A DNA stretch of 5,220 nucleotides, taken from Bacteroidia bacterium (GTDB taxonomy: Bacteria; Bacteroidota; Bacteroidia; UBA8524). The notes beneath the pieces were generated by a model. The model saw nothing but the letters and a program-made list of their open reading frames with translations, was not told the origin of the DNA and did no database searches. Shown one piece after another: positions 1 through 5,220 of the stretch (position 1 is the stretch's first letter; each line of letters opens with the position of its first letter). The stretch is from the NCBI GenBank assembly GCA_023277325.1, contig JALRIQ010000136.1:1-5220 (forward strand). Reading direction: 5' to 3'. The translations under genes and the position numbers were made by a program.

Positions 1-67
1 GTTAATCTTCCTTCATCAACTTTGTTACCATCTAAATCAATTGCTTTAATAGCCTGATTAGCTTTTG
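1..67. other. Non-alaS-like sequence at window edge, open in another minus-strand frame
   Basis: Upstream of about position 68 on the plus strand (downstream of alaS in its own direction) the AlaRS similarity ends. On the minus strand one frame, shifted by one base from alaS, stays open from 68 to the edge for 22 codons and includes AIKAIDLDGNKVDEG. The alaS frame stops at 32-34 and the third frame also has a stop. This peptide is not the expected glycine-rich AlaRS tail, so a single-base frameshift alone does not restore the protein. By my count the stretch is 21/67 G+C, about 31%. It could be part of another gene fused to alaS by rearrangement or a chimeric assembly end. I do not recognise the peptide. 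Confidence 0.45.
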
Positions 68-2566
68 CAGTTCCTTGATCATATTGCCTGCATGAAGTCC
101 TTTGCTTTTTACCAATTCTTCATCAATAATTACCGACAACAAAGGTTTATCGCTGATTACCGTGCCTAATACGCAGACTAAATTCGGCACCTCATTTTTC
201 AATTGGTAAGACAAGTTCTTAAGCTGCTCAGCATTTGGAATGTCAACACGTTGAATCAATACATTGTATCCATCGGCTCCGGCCTCTACTTTATTCTTCA
301 GCTCAGCCTTCAACTGTTGGGTCTTCTCACCTTCAAGTTGTTCCAACTTCTTTTCGAGCTCGGCTTTATCGCTCATGAGTTTTTCGACACTCTTGAGCAG
401 GTCTTTGCTCTTCAGTACATCCTTTAAGGCATTCACCTGGTCTTCTACCTCTTCGGTCCACTGCTCAGCTCCTTTGCCACTGATGGCCTCAATACGGCGT
501 ACACCAGCCGCTACTGCCGACTCACTGATAATCTTAAATTGTCCAATTTGTCCGGTAGCCGCTACGTGAGTTCCTCCACAGAGTTCGCGTGAGTAGTTGG
601 GATCAAAGGTGATCACACGCACCTCTTCGCCATACTTTTCGCCAAATAAGGCCATAGCCCCCATGTTTTTGGCTTCTTCAATCGGCACAGCACGACGTTC
701 ATCCAAGGCGATATTCTCGCGAATCTTTTCATTGACGCGTTGTTCCACCTTGCGCAATTCTTCTTTGCTCATTCCTTTAAAATGAGAAAAGTCGAAACGC
801 AGGTAATCCGCATTCACCAAAGAACCTTTTTGCTCCACATGGGTACCCAATACCTCACGCAATGCGGCGTGCATCAAGTGGGTGGCAGAGTGGTTATTGG
901 CCGTTTCGCGACGTTTGTCGGTATTCACTTTCGCATAAAAAACAGCCTCGGCATTTTCCGGGAACTTATCCGCTATATGGATAATCAGGTTATTCTCTTT
1001 TTGGGTATCGATAATGCGAATCTTTTCATTGGCCGATTCAATGATCCCTGTATCGCCAACTTGACCTCCGCTTTCTGCATAGAAAGGCGTTTGATCAAAT
1101 ACCAATTGAATCAAGTCTTTGTTCTTCTGCTTCACCGAACGCATGCGGGTGATGCGTACTTCGGCTTCCAGATTATCATAGCCAATAAATTGAGTGGCTT
1201 CACTTTCCTGAATTACATTCCAGTCGCCAGTTTCCTGGGTGGATGCTTTACGGGAACGTTCTTTTTGTTCCGTCAATAAGGTATTAAATCCATCGACATC
1301 CACTTTGGCTCCTTTTTCAGAAGCAATCAACTGGGTAAGGTCGAGCGGGAATCCATGCGTATCATACAAAAGGAAGGCTGTTTTTCCATCGATTGAAGTG
1401 GCTGAACCCGCGAAATGTTTTTCCAACATATCGAGTCCGTTCCCCAATGTTCTTAAGAAAGACGCTTCCTCCTCACGAATCACATTTTCTATAAAGGCCT
1501 GCTTGTCTTTAAGCTCTGGGAAAATACCCGAAAAGCCTTCAGCCATGGTCCCTACCATTTCATGCAATAGCGGCTCTTTACGATCCAGGAAGGAAAAATA
1601 ATAGCGCACTGCACGACGTAAGATGCGGCGAATCACATAACCTGCTCCGGTATTGGAAGGAAGTTGTCCATCCAAAATAGCAAAGCTGATGGTACGTATA
1701 TGGTCGGCCAATACGCGCATGGCGATATCCGTTGGCTCATCTTTTCCATACGCATAACCCGTTTTCGCTTCCACTAAACGTATCAAAGGCATAAAGACAT
1801 CGGTATCGTAGTTGGATGATTTCCCTTCGATAGCGCGGCATAAACGCTCGAAGCCCATTCCGGTATCCACATGTTTGTTGGGAAGGCTCTTCAGACTTCC
1901 ATCAGCCATGCGGTTGAATTCCATAAATACGAGGTTCCAGATTTCAATCACCTGCGGATGGTCATTATTCACCAGCGTGGCGCCATCCACCTTATTCCGT
2001 TCTTCTTCTGTACGGAGGTCGATATGAATTTCAGAACAAGGACCACAAGGACCGGTTTCACCCATCTCCCAGAAATTGTCCTTTTTATTGCCATTGAGGA
2101 TACGCTCTTCAGCAATCCATTTTTTCCATTCGTTTTTGGCATCCTCATCAAATTCCAGATTCTCCGAAGCATCCCCTTCAAATACGGTTACATAAAGGCG
2201 GTCTTTTGGCAATTGGTAAACTTCCGTTAAAAGCTCCCAGGCCCATTCGATGGCTTCTTTTTTGAAATAGTCGCCAAAGCTCCAGTTGCCCAGCATCTCG
2301 AACATGGTATGGTGGTAAGTATCCACGCCCACTTCTTCCAGGTCATTGTGCTTTCCGCTTACACGAAGGCATTTTTGCGTATCCGCCACACGTGCATATT
2401 TCACTGCCTCATTTCCCAAAAACAGGTCTTTGAACTGATTCATTCCCGCATTGGTAAACATCAAGGTTGGATCGTTCTTCACCACGATGGGTGCGGAAGG
2501 AACGATTTGATGTCCTTTTGAAGCAAAGAAGTCTAAAAACTGTTGGCGAATCGAATTGGAACTCAT
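32..2566 (-). CDS. alaS: alanyl-tRNA synthetase (AlaRS), altered C-terminus
   Basis: Cytoplasmic class II enzyme that attaches alanine to tRNA-Ala and hydrolyses mischarged Ser/Gly-tRNA-Ala. The 844 residues read in family order. The catalytic core has TNAGMNQFKDLF (38-49), the SGKHNDLEEVG region (70-80), TGPCGPCSEIH (171-181) and GMGFERL (236-242). The editing domain has ESGGQVGDTG (498-507), the zinc-site HSATH (559-563) and CGGTH (663-667). A charged coiled coil spans about 700-760, followed by a C-Ala/DHHA1 stretch ending SKGLHAGNMIKEL (to 833). The start fits the usual N-terminus (SIRQQFLDFFASKGH) and follows an A-rich leader without Shine-Dalgarno. Oddity: the family normally continues about 40 residues with a glycine-rich GGGGG-x-P segment and totals about 870-880. 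Here the last 11 residues (QKLIRLLKQLI) are unrelated and the stop comes early. Identity is near certain; the 3' end may be a true truncation, a frameshift or an assembly junction. It is divergent from the M23 gene. Confidence 0.97.
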   Translation of the reverse strand: MSSNSIRQQFLDFFASKGHQIVPSAPIVVKNDPTLMFTNAGMNQFKDLFLGNEAVKYARVADTQKCLRVSGKHNDLEEVGVDTYHHTMFEMLGNWSFGDYFKKEAIEWAWELLTEVYQLPKDRLYVTVFEGDASENLEFDEDAKNEWKKWIAEERILNGNKKDNFWEMGETGPCGPCSEIHIDLRTEEERNKVDGATLVNNDHPQVIEIWNLVFMEFNRMADGSLKSLPNKHVDTGMGFERLCRAIEGKSSNYDTDVFMPLIRLVEAKTGYAYGKDEPTDIAMRVLADHIRTISFAILDGQLPSNTGAGYVIRRILRRAVRYYFSFLDRKEPLLHEMVGTMAEGFSGIFPELKDKQAFIENVIREEEASFLRTLGNGLDMLEKHFAGSATSIDGKTAFLLYDTHGFPLDLTQLIASEKGAKVDVDGFNTLLTEQKERSRKASTQETGDWNVIQESEATQFIGYDNLEAEVRITRMRSVKQKNKDLIQLVFDQTPFYAESGGQVGDTGIIESANEKIRIIDTQKENNLIIHIADKFPENAEAVFYAKVNTDKRRETANNHSATHLMHAALREVLGTHVEQKGSLVNADYLRFDFSHFKGMSKEELRKVEQRVNEKIRENIALDERRAVPIEEAKNMGAMALFGEKYGEEVRVITFDPNYSRELCGGTHVAATGQIGQFKIISESAVAAGVRRIEAISGKGAEQWTEEVEDQVNALKDVLKSKDLLKSVEKLMSDKAELEKKLEQLEGEKTQQLKAELKNKVEAGADGYNVLIQRVDIPNAEQLKNLSYQLKNEVPNLVCVLGTVISDKPLLSVIIDEELVKSKGLHAGNMIKELQKLIRLLKQLI

Positions 2567-2618
2567 TGGTTTAAATTTTATCTGTCTGGCTTAAAACCTC
2601 TAAAAAGATTTTTGGCCG

Positions 2619-2626
2619 TATCTTTG
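2619..2626 (+). promoter_or_regulatory. Candidate M23 gene promoter -7 element (TATCTTTG)
   Basis: This plus-strand TATCTTTG matches the Bacteroidota TAnnTTTG -7 consensus. Transcription would start around 2631-2633, about 43 nt before the ATG at 2675. No convincing -33 TTG element is visible upstream. It is the mirror of the alaS element at 2645-2652, and the two point at each other across 18 bp. Confidence 0.5.
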
Positions 2627-2644
2627 TACCTAGCTTGGCAGTGG

Positions 2645-2652
2645 CAAAGATA
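2645..2652 (-). promoter_or_regulatory. Candidate alaS promoter -7 element (TATCTTTG)
   Basis: Read on the minus strand this is TATCTTTG, an exact match to the Bacteroidota -7 consensus TAnnTTTG. Transcription would begin near 2638-2640, giving a leader of about 70 nt before the alaS start at 2566. I found no clear TTG-type -33 element at the expected distance, so the call rests on the -7 match and position. The element lies inside the transcribed leader of the opposing M23 gene. Confidence 0.5.
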
Positions 2653-2674
2653 TAAAGCCCCGCCTAATCCATTC

Positions 2675-3643
2675 ATGAAGAAAGCGAAGTATTTTTTTAA
2701 TCCCCATAACCTAAAATTCGAACAGGTGCGTCATAGCTTCTGGACGCGCTTTATTCGGGTATTTGGATTTCTTTCAGCTTCCTTGGTATTTGCCGCACTC
2801 ATCCTTGTTGGTGCCTACGCTTGGATCGATTCTCCGAAAGAGAAACAGCTGAAAAGAGAAATTGCCCAGTACAAACTTCAGATGAAGTTGATGGACCAAA
2901 AAGTAGAAGACATGAACGAAATGCTCGGTCAGTTGGCTGAGCGCGACGACAATATCTACCGTGCCATCTTCGAAGCCGACCCACTTCCAGACAATGTACG
3001 TAAAGCAGGATTTGGAGGGGTTGAGCGCTACAATAGCCTTTCGGGTTACGAGAATTCAGAAATCTTAATCGGTCTCGCCAAAAAAATCGATCAGCTAAGC
3101 AACCGCATGCTGGTGCAAAGTACTTCGTATGACCAGCTCGCCAAGTTGGCAGCCCGCAAGAATGAAATGTTGGCATCTATCCCTGCCATTCAACCCGTAT
3201 CCAACCGTGAATTGCGCCGCATGGCTTCTGGCTTTGGATACCGCATCCACCCTATCTATAAAACGCGTAAAATGCATACCGGTATGGATTTCTCTGCCCC
3301 TGTAGGCACGGATATCTATGCAACAGGTAATGGAAGAGTGGTTGAAGCCGAATACGACCGCGGATACGGTTACCATGTCATCATCGACCATGGCTTTGGC
3401 TATCAAACACTGTATGGCCACATGAGCAAGATGCTGGTAAAACGCGGACAAGAAATTAAACGCGGCGAAGTAATCGGACTCATCGGTAACTCCGGAACCT
3501 CCACCGCCCCGCACCTTCACTACGAAGTGATCAAAAACGGCAATAAGATCAACCCGGTGAACTTCTACTTCAACGACCTCAGTCCGGAAGAATACGATCA
3601 GGTACTAGAGATTGCGAGTCAGGCGAATCAGTCGTTCGATTAA
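2675..3643 (+). CDS. Membrane-anchored M23 family (LytM/lysostaphin-type) metallopeptidase
   Basis: A 322-residue putative cell-wall endopeptidase that would cleave peptide cross-links in periplasmic peptidoglycan. The N-terminus (MKKAKYFFNPHNLKF) is cytoplasmic-looking and is followed by one hydrophobic segment at about 26-50, a charged, probably coiled-coil region at about 53-90 and a linker. The C-terminal M23 domain starts near 184 (ASGFGYRIHPIY). Zinc ligands by family analogy are H201 and D205 (HTGMD) and H282; H249 (YGHM) and H280 of the HLH motif are the other active-site histidines. All are present, so it should be catalytically competent rather than a degenerate LytM activator. I chose ATG 2675: the frame is open from 2543, but the extra 44 residues overlap the alaS start, cover the candidate promoter and resemble no protein segment. 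There is no Shine-Dalgarno, as usual for Bacteroidota. It is divergent from alaS. Its physiological substrate cannot be read from sequence. Confidence 0.93.
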   Translation: MKKAKYFFNPHNLKFEQVRHSFWTRFIRVFGFLSASLVFAALILVGAYAWIDSPKEKQLKREIAQYKLQMKLMDQKVEDMNEMLGQLAERDDNIYRAIFEADPLPDNVRKAGFGGVERYNSLSGYENSEILIGLAKKIDQLSNRMLVQSTSYDQLAKLAARKNEMLASIPAIQPVSNRELRRMASGFGYRIHPIYKTRKMHTGMDFSAPVGTDIYATGNGRVVEAEYDRGYGYHVIIDHGFGYQTLYGHMSKMLVKRGQEIKRGEVIGLIGNSGTSTAPHLHYEVIKNGNKINPVNFYFNDLSPEEYDQVLEIASQANQSFD

Positions 3644-3648
3644 AAGAG

Positions 3649-3683
3649 TTCAGGGTTAAGGTTTAAGGGTTCATGGTTAACTT
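3649..3683. repeat. Tandem heptamer array, TTCAGGG-like, 5 units
   Basis: Five consecutive 7-bp units begin five bases after the M23 stop codon. All five begin with TT, and the third base alternates C or A in the pattern TTMAGGG. The units are TTCAGGG, TTAAGGT, TTAAGGG, TTCATGG and a decayed TTAACTT. It is the reverse complement of the array at 3752-3778: bases 3649-3669 can pair with 3753-3773 at 18 of 21 positions. If transcribed, this would form a long hairpin just after the M23 gene, so an effect on termination or mRNA stability is possible, but there is no U-tract typical of an intrinsic terminator. Confidence 0.75.
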
Positions 3684-3688
3684 TCTCG

Positions 3689-3728
3689 TTATCTCCTCAC
3701 CCCCTTATCTCCTCACTCCCTCATCTCA
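3689..3728. repeat. Tandem octamer array, TTATCTCC-like, 5 units
   Basis: Five 8-bp pyrimidine-rich units alternate between TTATCTCC (twice, exact) and TCACCCCC/TCACTCCC, ending in TCATCTCA. The alternation also reads as a 16-bp period. The block sits in the loop between the two inverted heptamer arrays. No open reading frame or regulatory motif is recognised in it. Confidence 0.7.
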
Positions 3729-3751
3729 TTTTCGCAAAATATTTCACCTTC

Positions 3752-3778
3752 ACCCTGAACCCTAAACCCTGAACCCTC
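3752..3778. repeat. Tandem heptamer array, ACCCTGA-like, 4 units
   Basis: Three full 7-bp units (ACCCTGA, ACCCTAA, ACCCTGA) and a partial fourth (ACCCTC) end seven bases before the ATG of the small gene at 3785. This is the inverted counterpart of the array at 3649-3683. Its position would occupy the ribosome landing zone of the downstream gene, and pairing with the left arm could hide that start. Superficially telomere-like, but far too short, and in a bacterial context. Confidence 0.75.
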
Positions 3779-3784
3779 TTCGCC

Positions 3785-3997
3785 ATGCGTGCTACCACCA
3801 AACTCAAGCTTCTTCTTTTGCGCTACTCGGTGCAGCTGGACTTGGATGAGGAAGAGCAAATGATTCTTACCCTAACGGATAAAGTCTTTGGTTCTCATGA
3901 ACAGTTTGTGGGGAAGACTTACTCTGTATTGGTTGGGAAAGCTTATTCTTTTATGCTTCGGGAGATAAAGGCAGAAGAAAAACGACTAGTCGACTAG
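3785..3997 (+). CDS. Small protein of unknown function (70 aa)
   Basis: I do not recognise this protein with certainty. It begins MRATTKLKLLLLRYSVQLDLDEEEQ, with a basic leucine-rich start, an acidic patch (about 20-25) and a central stretch DKVFGSHEQFVGKTYSVLVGKAYSFML with coding-like composition. It ends in a charged tail. No signal peptide or convincing membrane segment is seen; it is probably a small cytoplasmic alpha/beta protein. Support for being real is its position between same-strand genes, a normal ATG, protein-like composition and no longer competing frame. The last residues (about 67-70, RLVD) and the TAG stop are encoded by the first two units of an octamer repeat, so the original C-terminus may have been longer or different. 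There is no Shine-Dalgarno; the start follows the ACCCTGA array closely. Confidence 0.6.
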   Translation: MRATTKLKLLLLRYSVQLDLDEEEQMILTLTDKVFGSHEQFVGKTYSVLVGKAYSFMLREIKAEEKRLVD

Positions 3998-4038
3998 TCG
4001 GCGTTACGACTTTACGGCAATTCGACGTTGCGATTTTA
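3983..4038. repeat. Tandem octamer array, CGACNTTA-like, 7 units
   Basis: Seven consecutive 8-bp units all start with CG. Two are exact copies of CGACTAGT, followed by CGGCGTTA, CGACTTTA, CGGCAATT, CGACGTTG and CGATTTTA. The first two copies plus the next CG make an 18-bp perfect palindrome, CGACTAGTCGACTAGTCG (3983-4000). The array starts inside the small gene and includes its stop codon (3995-3997), so repeat growth or decay here changes the protein's end. Whether the palindrome is functional or just a by-product of a self-complementary unit cannot be told. Confidence 0.65.
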
Positions 4039-4042
4039 ACGT

Positions 4043-4059
4043 TTGCGTTGAGTACGCAA
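4043..4059. other. Short perfect hairpin after the small gene
   Basis: TTGCGT and ACGCAA form a 6-bp stem around a 5-nt loop (TGAGT). It lies 46 bp after the small gene's stop and could slow transcription, but no T-run follows on either side, so it is not a clear intrinsic terminator. Confidence 0.3.
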
Positions 4060-4099
4060 TGAATCGAGTACCTACATGCATCCTCCTTTAACCAAACCC

Positions 4100-4183
4100 G
4101 TCTTATGTCTTTTGTCTCACGTCTTACATCTCACGTCTCACGTCTCACATCTTACGTCTCACGTCTATTGTCTCACGTCTTGG
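4100..4183. repeat. Tandem heptamer array, GTCTCAC, 12 units
   Basis: Twelve units of exactly 7 bp without a gap (84 bp). Five units are exact GTCTCAC (at 4114, 4135, 4142, 4156, 4170). The rest differ mainly by G/A at the first base and C/T at the fifth, and TCT at positions 2-4 is kept in all twelve. Outer units are more decayed than inner ones, as in an ageing tandem expansion. The array ends 24 bp before the ATG of the RibD-like gene, so it lies in that gene's upstream region or leader. The frame across it is open and would add a His/Ser/Leu repeat to the protein, which I reject as a coding extension. Confidence 0.9.
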
Positions 4184-4207
4184 TTAAATTGCACAAAAAG
4201 AAAATTC

Positions 4208-4741
4208 ATGAACCTACGTGTATTTATCGCCACCAGCTTGGATGGCTATATCGCCGATAAAAATGAAGAAATCGACTGGCTGCACGCTATTCCCAATCCG
4301 TATGGCGATGATATGGGCTATTCGGACTTCATGCAGGAAATTGATGCCCTGGTAATGGGACGAAATACCTTTGAAACGGTGCTTTCTATTGGCATCGATT
4401 GGCCCTATGAAAAACCGGTGTATGTGCTGAGCAATAGCCTTACAGAAATTCCTGCCGAGCTGGAGGGGAAAGTTGAACTTGTTGGTGGTCCCTTGAAGGA
4501 AGTACTGGCCGAATTAAAAGCCAAAGGGCACTATGATCTTTATATTGATGGTGGAAAGACGATACAGTCGTTTTTAAAAGAAGACCTGATTGATGATTTG
4601 ATTATCACCACCATTCCCGTATTGCTGGGCGGAGGCATTTCTTTGTTCGGTGAACTTCCTATGCCGCTTCAATTCGCTTGTTTCGATACGCAGATCTATC
4701 TGGAAAAGTTGGTGCAGTGCCGGTATAAAAGAGAACGTTAA
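4208..4741 (+). CDS. RibD C-terminal domain / dihydrofolate reductase-like family protein
   Basis: A 177-residue cytoplasmic protein with the DHFR-like Rossmann-type fold shared by the RibD reductase domain and stand-alone relatives such as Bacillus YyaP/YwjB. Visible family signatures are LRVFIATSLDGYIA (3-16), MGRNTFE (50-56), the nucleotide-binding-type DLYIDGGKTIQSFL (110-123) and IPVLLGGGISLFG (136-148). It most likely binds NADPH, but there is no RibD deaminase domain and no riboflavin gene nearby, so the substrate is unknown; true folate reductase or riboflavin function should not be assumed. The start at 4208 matches the family N-terminus (MNLRVFIATSLDGYIA). The frame is open from 4076, but the 44 extra residues translate the GTCTCAC array. 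An A-rich leader precedes the ATG, without Shine-Dalgarno. The gene stands apart from its neighbours by more than 150 bp on each side, suggesting its own transcript. Confidence 0.9.
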   Translation: MNLRVFIATSLDGYIADKNEEIDWLHAIPNPYGDDMGYSDFMQEIDALVMGRNTFETVLSIGIDWPYEKPVYVLSNSLTEIPAELEGKVELVGGPLKEVLAELKAKGHYDLYIDGGKTIQSFLKEDLIDDLIITTIPVLLGGGISLFGELPMPLQFACFDTQIYLEKLVQCRYKRER

Positions 4742-4829
4742 TGCAGGTTATGCTTGTTAAGACGCCAAGCAAACAGCGCCTATCTCTTTTCCAAAAATAA
4801 AATACTGCCAAGGCGACAAAATCAGCAGG

Positions 4830-4859
4830 ATTGGCGCAATCTGTGTATCTTAAGCCAAT
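4830..4859 (+). promoter_or_regulatory. Candidate promoter/operator region upstream of the HPF-like gene
   Basis: A perfect 6-bp inverted repeat, ATTGGC and GCCAAT, is separated by 18 bp. Inside its right half lies TATCTTAA (4846-4853), a partial match to the Bacteroidota -7 element and similar to the GTATCTT start of the M23 promoter element. A TTG at 4831-4833 is only 12 bp upstream, shorter than the usual spacing. The start of transcription would be near 4860, about 35 nt before the ATG at 4896. The inverted repeat could be an operator or chance. The rest of the 154-bp gap (4742-4895) shows nothing else clear. Confidence 0.25.
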
Positions 4860-4895
4860 AGGGAAATAAGTCCCGACCTAAAAACGAAAACTACG

Positions 4896-5210
4896 ATGAT
4901 TGTACAATTCAACACCGACAAGAACATTGTGGCCACCGAAAATATGGCGGCCCATTTTACTGCATTGATTGAAAAAGAAATGGCACATTTAAGCAGCTAT
5001 ATCACCCGTGTGGAAGCGCATCTTTCCGATGAGAATGGCAGTAAAAAAGGAGCAAATGATATGCGTTGTGTTTTGGAAGCTCGATTGGAAGGTCATCAAC
5101 CTGTTGCCGTAACCCACGATGCCGATACCCACCACGATGCAGTAAGCGGCGCTTGTACCAAATTGACCAGCGCGCTTTCTACCATTATTGGGAAACAAAG
5201 GTCGAGGTAA
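4896..5210 (+). CDS. HPF/RaiA family ribosome-associated protein (non-canonical short type)
   Basis: A 104-residue protein of the ribosome hibernation factor fold (one beta-alpha-beta-beta-beta-alpha domain), expected to bind the 30S subunit or a related surface under stress or slow growth. Its length fits the short forms (E. coli HPF about 95, RaiA about 112) and it lacks the long-HPF dimerisation domain. The key stretches ITRVEAHLSDENG (36-48) and RCVLEARLEGHQPVAVTHDA (57-76), then a helix with DAVSGACTKL, match the subfamily I recall mainly from proteobacteria (pattern TRVEVHLSDENG...RCxxEARLxGxxPxAVTH) rather than the usual Bacteroidota HPF. Direct ribosome binding is therefore inference. 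It has several histidines (H68, H74, H78-79). The ATG follows an A-rich leader with no Shine-Dalgarno. The gene is complete and ends ten bases before the window edge. Confidence 0.85.
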   Translation: MIVQFNTDKNIVATENMAAHFTALIEKEMAHLSSYITRVEAHLSDENGSKKGANDMRCVLEARLEGHQPVAVTHDADTHHDAVSGACTKLTSALSTIIGKQRSR

Positions 5211-5220
5211 GCGAGATTGA

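Noticed and set aside
60..75. Programmed -1 frameshift at the end of alaS
   Set aside because: No standard slippery heptamer is present in the right phase, and the shifted frame does not produce the expected AlaRS tail.
203..2521. Several plus-strand open frames and one minus-strand open frame across the alaS region
   Set aside because: They overlap a clear, full-length AlaRS reading and have no recognisable protein features; they are frame shadows.
2543..2674. Longer N-terminus for the M23 peptidase starting at ATG 2543
   Set aside because: It would overlap the alaS start codon on the other strand and translate the divergent promoter region; the 44 residues are not family-like, while MKKAKYFFNP at 2675 followed by a membrane segment is a plausible start.
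2799..3520. Minus-strand open frames opposite the M23 gene
   Set aside because: They lie antisense to a catalytic domain with intact motifs and have biased, non-protein-like composition.
3752..3778. Telomere repeat (CCCTAAA-like)
   Set aside because: Only four degenerate units, internal to a bacterial gene neighbourhood and paired with an inverted copy; the similarity is coincidental.
4100..4183. CRISPR array
   Set aside because: Units are 7 bp with no spacers and there are no cas genes.
4076..4207. Longer N-terminus for the RibD-like protein starting at ATG 4076
   Set aside because: The extra residues are mostly the translated GTCTCAC array; the family N-terminus begins at 4208 with MNLRVFIATSLDGYIA.
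4750..4775. Intrinsic terminator after the RibD-like gene (GCTTG...CAAGC)
   Set aside because: The stem is only 5 bp with a 9-nt loop and no following T-run.
4989..5198. Minus-strand open frame opposite the HPF-like gene
   Set aside because: It is antisense to a recognisable HPF/RaiA protein and resembles no family.

Overview
The window looks like ordinary chromosome from a member of the Bacteroidota. The evidence is the Bacteroidota-type AlaRS sequence, the absence of Shine-Dalgarno sequences before the starts (leaders are A-rich instead), and two exact matches to the TAnnTTTG -7 promoter element of that phylum. A divergent alaS / M23 peptidase pair is, as I recall, a common neighbourhood there. 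No phage, transposon, CRISPR array or defence system is visible.

Layout. alaS (alanyl-tRNA synthetase) fills the minus strand from 2566 down to 32. Its last conserved stretch stops abruptly near position 68, and the first 67 bases do not look like alaS. A 108-bp divergent region (2567-2674) carries two TATCTTTG elements that face each other, one for alaS and one for a membrane-anchored M23 (LytM-type) peptidase at 2675-3643. Next on the plus strand come a 70-residue protein I do not recognise (3785-3997), a RibD-C/dihydrofolate-reductase-like protein (4208-4741), and a small HPF/RaiA-type ribosome-associated protein of a non-canonical subfamily (4896-5210).

The most unusual content lies between genes. 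From 3649 to 4183 there are five separate degenerate tandem arrays with a period of 7 or 8 bp and different unit words: TTCAGGG, TTATCTCC, ACCCTGA, CGACNTTA and GTCTCAC. The first and third are reverse complements and could pair across the second. The fourth begins inside the 3' end of the small gene and supplies its last codons and stop. The fifth is a clean 12-unit heptamer array just before the RibD-like gene. I do not know their function. They look like local word expansions rather than genes or mobile elements.

Functionally the genes are a loose housekeeping set: tRNA charging, cell-wall remodelling, a pteridine/flavin-type reductase fold and ribosome-associated stress binding. The gaps between the plus-strand genes are 141, 210 and 154 bp and rich in repeats, so a tight operon is unlikely. 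The only previously undescribed system I can suggest is the repeat cluster, and that is tentative.
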